Source of the DNA: Molossus alvarezi | Lineage: Eukaryota > Chordata > Mammalia > Chiroptera > Molossidae | Assembly: GCA_037176705.1 (NCBI GenBank) | Contig: CM073896.1 | Span: 25,370,708-25,434,707 of the forward strand | Length of the DNA: 64,000 bases | Reading direction: 5' to 3' | In this document: in pieces, positions 58,300 through 64,000 of the stretch | How positions within the stretch are numbered: the stretch's first letter is position 1 | Layout: each line of letters opens with the position of its first letter | Made by a program: the position numbers and the translations under genes | The notes under the pieces: generated by a model | What the model saw: the letters and a program-made list of their open reading frames with translations, nothing else | Told to the model about the DNA's origin: nothing | The model's database searches: none

Positions 58300-58995
58300 T
58301 ATTGGTCAATAGTACATACAGCAATTTACATTGTACTAAAATAAATTTGCATCCCTCAATGCTCACCTAACAGAAAATAAAGCCAAAGTTTCTTAGATTA
58401 TGATGAAAAAGAAAAGAACTGTGAAAGGCCTTTTTGAGGCAAAAATTATAGGATGTGATAACTATTTAGATATAAGGACCATTGGAGAAGATGTTCAAAA
58501 TTCTAATATTTTTCGTGCAGTCACTAGGTAAATGCTGATTATTTAGTTATGAAATAGAACAGATAGAACACCTTAGTTTACTTTTATATTACTATTAATA
58601 TGAAAGTATATGCTTATTGGTTATTCAGTTATTAGGTAATATGTCAGATCTATAAATTCTTTTGCATTTTTCTGAACTGGGATGATTTTGTTTTCTTGTT
58701 TGATTTATAAGAGTTCTCAATATATAGAGACATTAGCTGCTTGTCCATTTATGTTCTTTGTATCTGTTGTCTTTTCCTCAACATTATTTTTATGAGACAC
58801 CCTATTTGGATAGTAGGGATAATAGTATTTCATTTGACTCCCATTAAGAAAATTCACTAATTAAAACTGGCTTACACAATAAAGAACGTATTTTCTCACA
58901 TAAATAGAAGTCTAAATGTAGGACAGACTCCAGGCATGACAAAGAGAACTGTAATGATGTTATCAAGAAATAGGTTTTCTTCCAGCTCTCTGCCC
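58300..58995. other. AT-rich non-coding stretch, no gene seen
   Basis: No supported feature. Confidence 0.45.
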
Positions 58996-58998
58996 TTC

Positions 58999-59222
58999 TT
59001 TTTTTTTTTTTTTATCCTTACCCAAGGACATTTATGCCTTTATCCTCAGATAGAGCGAGAGGGAGAGAGGGAGGAAGAGACACATAAAGTGGTTGCCACC
59101 CACATGACGCCAACCAGAGCGGGGACAAACTGCAACCGAGGTACGTGCTCTTAGTGGAACCGAACCCTGGCCTCTCTGGTTGGCGGGCTGACACGCTAAC
59201 TGATGAGCCAAAACGCCGACGG
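58999..59222 (-). mobile_element. Ves SINE, minus strand
   Basis: Full-length antisense copy. Flanking CTCTGCCCTTCTT and CTCTGCTATTCTT look like a diverged 13-bp target duplication. Confidence 0.9.
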
Positions 59223-59774
59223 CACTCTGCTATTCTTATAATCATGACAGATGCCAGGGCAATGGAGCTGTATGCTTCCTTCATGTGTCCAGCAAGATAG
59301 AGGGAGAACCTCTCTCCTGACCAAATAATATAAACCCTTCTCTTAAGTCACTTTGGCCCAAGTTTGTAAAGAACTACATTTCCATCAAATAAGTAGACAA
59401 AATTTTTAAATATCTACTATCCTCTCAAAATAATCTATCCATCTATCCCCAAGAGCCTCACATGTGAAATTTATCAAAATTTAAAAGAACACATAACTCT
59501 GTTGCTATTTAAACTGTTCTACAACACAAATAGAAGAAAACATCTTTGTTATATAATAAGTATAATCATAGCCATAATAAAGACTGCAAAGTCAAGAATC
59601 TACTGAGCAATTAATTATATCATGATTACTAGAGAAAGCCAGAATTCATATTAAAATCAGAAATAAGTTATTTGAACAAGTTCTGAGGATATAATGTACA
59701 GAATTATGACTATAGTAAAAGTCACTATCTGTGGTGATGAATGTCAACTTATTTTGGTAATCATTTTGCTATAT
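59223..59774. other. AT-rich non-coding stretch, no gene seen
   Basis: No supported feature. Confidence 0.4.
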
Positions 59775-59959
59775 ATATATACTGGTTTTAGAGAAAGAGG
59801 GAGAGGGAGAGAGAGAAACATCAATCAGTTGCCTCCCATATGCACCCTGACTGGGGACCAAACCTGCAACTCAGGTATGTGCCCTGACTGATTATCAAAC
59901 CTGCTACCCTTCAGTGCATGGGACAATGCTCCAACCAACTAAGCCTCACTGACCAGGGC
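59775..59959 (-). mobile_element. Ves SINE, second subtype, minus strand
   Basis: 'tactggttttagagaaaga', then a head with 'accaactaagcctcactga' and 'ccagggct'. Confidence 0.87.
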
Positions 59960-60554
59960 TATACATTTATTAAATCATTATCTATTTGTCCTAAAATTGA
60001 TAAAATGTCATGTCACTTATATCTTTATTTTAAAAAATTTTTTAAATAATTTTTTTAACTTGGAAAATGTTTAATACATTTGTTCATCAGGTTCCTCATT
60101 TATAAACAAGAAGGAATACTATCTAGGATTGTGGTGAGCATATTCTAAGTTATGAAGTGTGATGTATATGTGGTTCCCTCTGAAAGCTGTTAGGTTGTTG
60201 GCAAAAAGACTGAAAGTTGCTAGGCTAAACTCTTCATGGTCTCCTTCAGCTCTACAAGTTGTAGAATCGTAGTAAACAAGAAATAAGGTAAATAGAAAAC
60301 ATTTCCCCCTCAAGTTATATATCTAGATTTACATGTAAAATAACATTTATCAAATATAGGTTCTTAAAACCATATTTTTTATGATATATAATCTATTTAC
60401 AGATGGTTCATACTTTATAGGGATTTCCTATATAAAAGTTATAGCTGTTTTTTCTTATCAAAGTAATATCTCATGTTTTGTACTCATAAGGATAGTACAG
60501 AGGAGAATAAAAAGGTTAGATTTTTTTTTTACTATAAAGCAATCACATTGTGTT

Positions 60555-60766
60555 TATTTATTTATTTTCTTTATTGCTTTTAGAGAGGAAGGGAGAAGGA
60601 GAGATAAAAACATCAATGAGAGAGAACATTGATTGGTCACCTCCTACATGCCCCCCAACTGGGGGTTTGGCACACAACTTAGGTATGTGCCGTGACCAGG
60701 AATCAAACCGGTGACCTCTCGGTGCATGGGTCAATACTCAACCACTGAGCCTCACCAGCTGGGTTG
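60555..60766 (-). mobile_element. Ves SINE, second subtype, minus strand
   Basis: Very similar to the copy at 56,932: 'ttattgcttttagagagga', 'gagaacattgattggtcac' and 'caaccactgagcctcacca'. Confidence 0.88.
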
Positions 60767-60924
60767 TTTTCATTTTAATTAAGTTATATAGTTTCAAAAA
60801 TGCTATGCCAAGACATAAAAATTCTTAAAAAATTTAAGTAGATGCCAGCCTCCATTAAGATGGCAGACCACCAAAATGAGTTCTCCTATTATTTCATAGT
60901 AATAAAATTATAGCTAGGCAAAAG

Positions 60925-61310
60925 ACTCTACAGCTTGACTACATGTCTCAGCCTCCTTTGAAGTTAAATGGGTCATGTGATGAAGTTTTGCCAATAAAAT
61001 GTAACAAGAAAAATTTATATCATTTTCAGGTCTGACTAGGCCTCTCTTTTTCTTTCCCAAAAGTGAAGACTTGGTTCTGGAAATAACCTATTTCAACTAT
61101 GCAGATGAAACAATGACACAAGGAAAGGCAGAGAAACATGATAAAAAGAGTCTGAGACCCTGAATGACCAACCATGAGGAGCACAGCTTCCTGACACCCT
61201 GAAGCCCTTGAATCAGAAATTTTACTAGATTTTTAAATTTTTTCATTGTTTTTAATAGTCACTAAGTGTTGAATTTCTTGGTTATTAATGACAGAGCCTT
61301 CATCATAACC
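60925..61310 (+). mobile_element. Possible ancient LTR (MaLR/ERVL-like)
   Basis: 'acagcttgactacatgtctc' and 'gggtcatgtgatgaagtttt', followed by 'gccaataaaatgtaacaag', resemble the 5' half of old mammalian LTRs. No clear ends, so tentative. Confidence 0.35.
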
Positions 61311-61533
61311 AAAGGCAGATTCCTTAAGTTTACAATACAATATAGGTTATAGGTTTAAGATAAAGTCAAAGATAAACTGAAAGGCCAAGGGAAACATTTA
61401 TCATTCCTAAGTATGGAATTTAAGATAGATTTTTGTTAAGTTTCTCCTTCAGATAACTCACTTTTTAGAGTAGAATGCTTATTGTTCAATTAGAATCAAG
61501 CACCAAAGTCACTGTTTTCCTTTCTCAATTTTT

Positions 61534-61764
61534 TTTAATCCTCACTCAAGGATATTTTTTCCATTGATTTTTAGACAGAATGGGAGGGAGGAAGGGGGAG
61601 AGAAACATCCATGTGAGAGACACATCAATTGGTTGCCTCATATACAACTCTGACTGGGGGCAGGGAATGAACCTGCAACCCAAGTTTGTGGCCCTGACTG
61701 GGAATCAAACCAATGACTGGTCCACAGGCCAATGCTCTAACCTCTGAGCCAAACCAACCAGGGT
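61534..61764 (-). mobile_element. Ves SINE with 15-bp target duplication
   Basis: CCTTTCTCAATTTTT occurs at 61,519-61,533 and 61,765-61,779. Full-length copy. Confidence 0.93.
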
Positions 61765-62113
61765 CCTTTCTCAATTTTTATCTAAATACAAAAGATGTCT
61801 GGAAGTTTGGGTTAAAAAAAAAAAAAGACTCCCTTACTAATAAATCATCATAAGATATGCAAATACCATCTTGAACAGTAGATTCTGAATATCAATTGTA
61901 TAATAAGCAAAATCTGTGGACTAAATAAAATGTAGCTTAATTCTGATCACTGAGTCATGCTAATCTTAGAATAAGCTATAAAATTTGAATTTTAAGCATG
62001 ATTAATCCTTATAAAGTGAGATGTGGGTATTATCTATGTGTTTTCTTTGGTCCATATATACATTGCATAAATACTGTCTATATCAGATAGATATTTATCA
62101 AAAAAGAAAAGTT

Positions 62114-62345
62114 TAGTCCTGGCCGGGTTGCCTTAGCACTGGCCCGTGGGACCAAAAAGTAATGGGTTCAATTCTAGTCAAGGGCATGACCTTGGCTGCG
62201 GTTTGGTCCCTGGCCATGGTCGGGGTCGTGGGGGGAGGCAACCAATCAATGTGTCTCTCTCATATTGATGTTTCTCTCTCTCTCTCTTTCTCCCTCCTGC
62301 TCTACCTGAAGATAAATAGAAGAGTTTCCTTGGGTAAGAATTAAA
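62114..62345 (+). mobile_element. Ves SINE, plus strand
   Basis: Head 'tcctggccgggttgccttag' and tail 'tttccttgggtaagaatta'. AAGAAAAGTTTA before it and AAGAAAGTTTA after it are a likely target duplication with one base lost. Confidence 0.9.
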
Positions 62346-63320
62346 ATAAGAAAGTTTATAATATAATTAGAATTTACATTTGATTAATCACTTAACAGAA
62401 ATATTCAATTTTGTCATTTATTCATGCAGATTTTGTGACAAATTCTCAGCAAAAATCTGTTCCCTGTAGCAAAACAGAAAATGGTATTTTGGCACCAGAA
62501 TCAAAATCATGCTGCCAATAATTATTTAATATATAATGATAATTCAGTTTAAGTAATTTAGTATTAGTTTCATCATGGCAATACTCATGAATTGGCAAAC
62601 CTAAAACTAATACTATAAAATGTTTTCAAATAATCTTCAAATATTTATAGTGTTGAAGAAGTTTGGCAAGGAGAATGTGTTCTATAACTTACATAAGTAC
62701 TCATTTTATATTGCTTTAATTTATACCTTAAATTCATAAACACACAAGAAAATATGCTTTTGTGAGTAGCAGTCATGCAAAAATGCTGATTAAAAAAATG
62801 CCAATCCTCAGACACATTTTTGCTGCTCATTTCTATAAATTGTAAGTCCTTTCATTACACAAATTTGAAATTATGAAAATGTTAACAGTTATGATGATCT
62901 TCAGTTTATTTTAAACTGCATCCTAGATCAAATTTTTCTAAAACCAATTTTACCCATTTCTTAAACAGGTACATATTTTAATATAAAAGCATTTTTTATA
63001 TTATTACATGAAACTTTATCAATTATCAGCAGAGAATTTCAACAAAGTTAAAATACAGTTATACTTAAGCCATCTTATGGGGCACTTTGGTTTCAGAATT
63101 TTTAATATTTTTCAGGAATTAAGCTAAAAAGTAGTTCTCACCTGTGTGTGTTTGTGTATGCCTCATCACTTTACAAAAAATTGTTTCACCATGCTTATAC
63201 TGTACATGGTTTTAAAACAAAAGATGCTTAAAAACTATATAAACTAAATGTTTTGCTTGTTTGTTGAATACTCTGAACTTTACCACAATTGGCAATATTT
63301 TTGAACTTTTTTACATACGG
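62346..63320. other. AT-rich non-coding stretch, no gene seen
   Basis: No supported feature. Confidence 0.45.
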
Positions 63321-63328
63321 CTTTAAGT

Positions 63329-63576
63329 AAGTGATTCTCCACCTGTGGGTCGTGACCCCTTTGGGGATTGAACAACCCTTTCACAGGCGTCACCTAAGAC
63401 CGTCGGAAAACACATATTTCCGCTGACGATTCATAATAGTAGCAAAATTACAGTTATGAAGTAGCAACAAAAATAATTTTATGGTTGGGGGTCACCACAA
63501 CATTAGAAACTTACATAAGTTTTAAACTTACATAAGTCTTAAAGTGTCGCGGCATTAGGAAGGTTGAGAACCCCTG
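63329..63576 (+). mobile_element. Non-autonomous SPIN (hAT) element, complete
   Basis: 248 bp. The 5' end 'agtgattctccacctgtggg' and 3' end 'ggttgagaacccctg' are hAT-type terminal inverted repeats. The 8-bp duplication CTTTAAGT lies at 63,321-63,328 and 63,577-63,584, as expected for hAT. Its inner 3' half matches 55,862-55,938 of the transposase relic. A 'ttacataagt' unit repeated twice near 63,511-63,537 is extra relative to that relic. Confidence 0.9.
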
Positions 63577-63799
63577 CTTTAAGTGTTTGCTTTATTAACA
63601 AACACAAAAGTGAAAAAAATATCAACTCATTCAAAATATACATATCTCTGCTAATACTCATAAAGTCATAAAGGAGCAAAATACAGAAGACAAGGGAAAG
63701 TGTCAGTAAAACATTCATTTGACATTCACATTTTGGCTTGTAATTCTCATTGGTAGTGCACTTACTTTGAAGCAGGCAATTTGCATATAGCATCTCACT

Positions 63800-63905
63800 A
63801 AATTTTTTATAGCCATTTTAGGTAGGTTATGTTCATTTTAATGATGAGATCTAAGCCTTAGAGAGATTAACTAATTTAAAACCAATATTAAGTAGCAGTA
63901 GAGCC
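63800..63905 (+). mobile_element. MIR SINE fragment, plus strand
   Basis: 'tttaatgatgagatctaagc', 'agagagattaactaattt' and 'agtagcagtagagccg' follow the MIR order; diverged. Confidence 0.55.
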
Positions 63906-64000
63906 GATAATGCTTTTGTCCTTGCTTAAAAATTAATTAAAGGGGATAGAAATACTTTTCATATACCTACCTATTCTCACCATTTCTTCTCATATTCTTG

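Overview
This window is vertebrate nuclear DNA and almost certainly comes from a vespertilionid bat such as Myotis, Eptesicus or Pipistrellus. The reasons are about twenty copies of the tRNA-derived Ves SINE, several mammalian L1 copies, ancient MIR, MLT1 and Tigger-like repeats, two mariner-type miniature elements, and hAT elements of the SPIN type known in Myotis. No intact host protein-coding gene is visible. Nearly all the coding-like sequence is decayed transposon or pseudogene.

Layout. 1-8.6 kb: a minus-strand L1 fragment at the left edge, a mariner MITE, a Ves SINE, and a full-length but dead plus-strand L1 (2551-8501) inserted into an older minus-strand L1/HAL1-like repeat. This L1 has a perfect 15-bp target-site duplication and carries about 93 bp of 3'-transduced flank between two poly(A) tracts. 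8.6-20.8 kb: mostly non-coding sequence with an MLT1 LTR, two 5'-truncated minus-strand L1 tails, a MIR and three Ves SINEs. 20.8-24.7 kb: a GC-rich imperfect palindrome with arms of about 1.8-2.1 kb and its centre near 22,582. Each arm carries a divergently oriented, exon-like and proline/alanine-rich segment. The right-hand copy resembles the REM-end and linker of RALGDS. 24.8-34.2 kb: an old plus-strand L1 with nested insertions meets a younger minus-strand L1 tail to tail, and both have lost their 3' ends. 34.2-39.4 kb: an MLT1 LTR, a mariner MITE, and an old L1 interrupted by a SINE and at least two ERV-type LTR segments. 39.4-53.6 kb: mainly non-coding sequence with MIRs, ERV-like LTRs, a Tigger-like fragment, several Ves SINEs and one unrecognised GC-rich open frame near 48.2 kb. 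53.8-56 kb: a decayed but long SPIN-type hAT transposase. 57.5-58.3 kb: a processed pseudogene of ERH. 58.3-64 kb: more Ves SINEs and a complete 248-bp non-autonomous SPIN element with an 8-bp target duplication.

The elements do not form a pathway. They record successive waves of retrotransposition and DNA transposition. The most unusual features are the inverted gene-like duplication with a symmetric 15-bp motif at its centre, the 3'-transducing L1, and the presence within 10 kb of a SPIN transposase relic and a SPIN miniature element sharing nearly the same terminal sequence. All family names come from recognition by eye; no database search was run.
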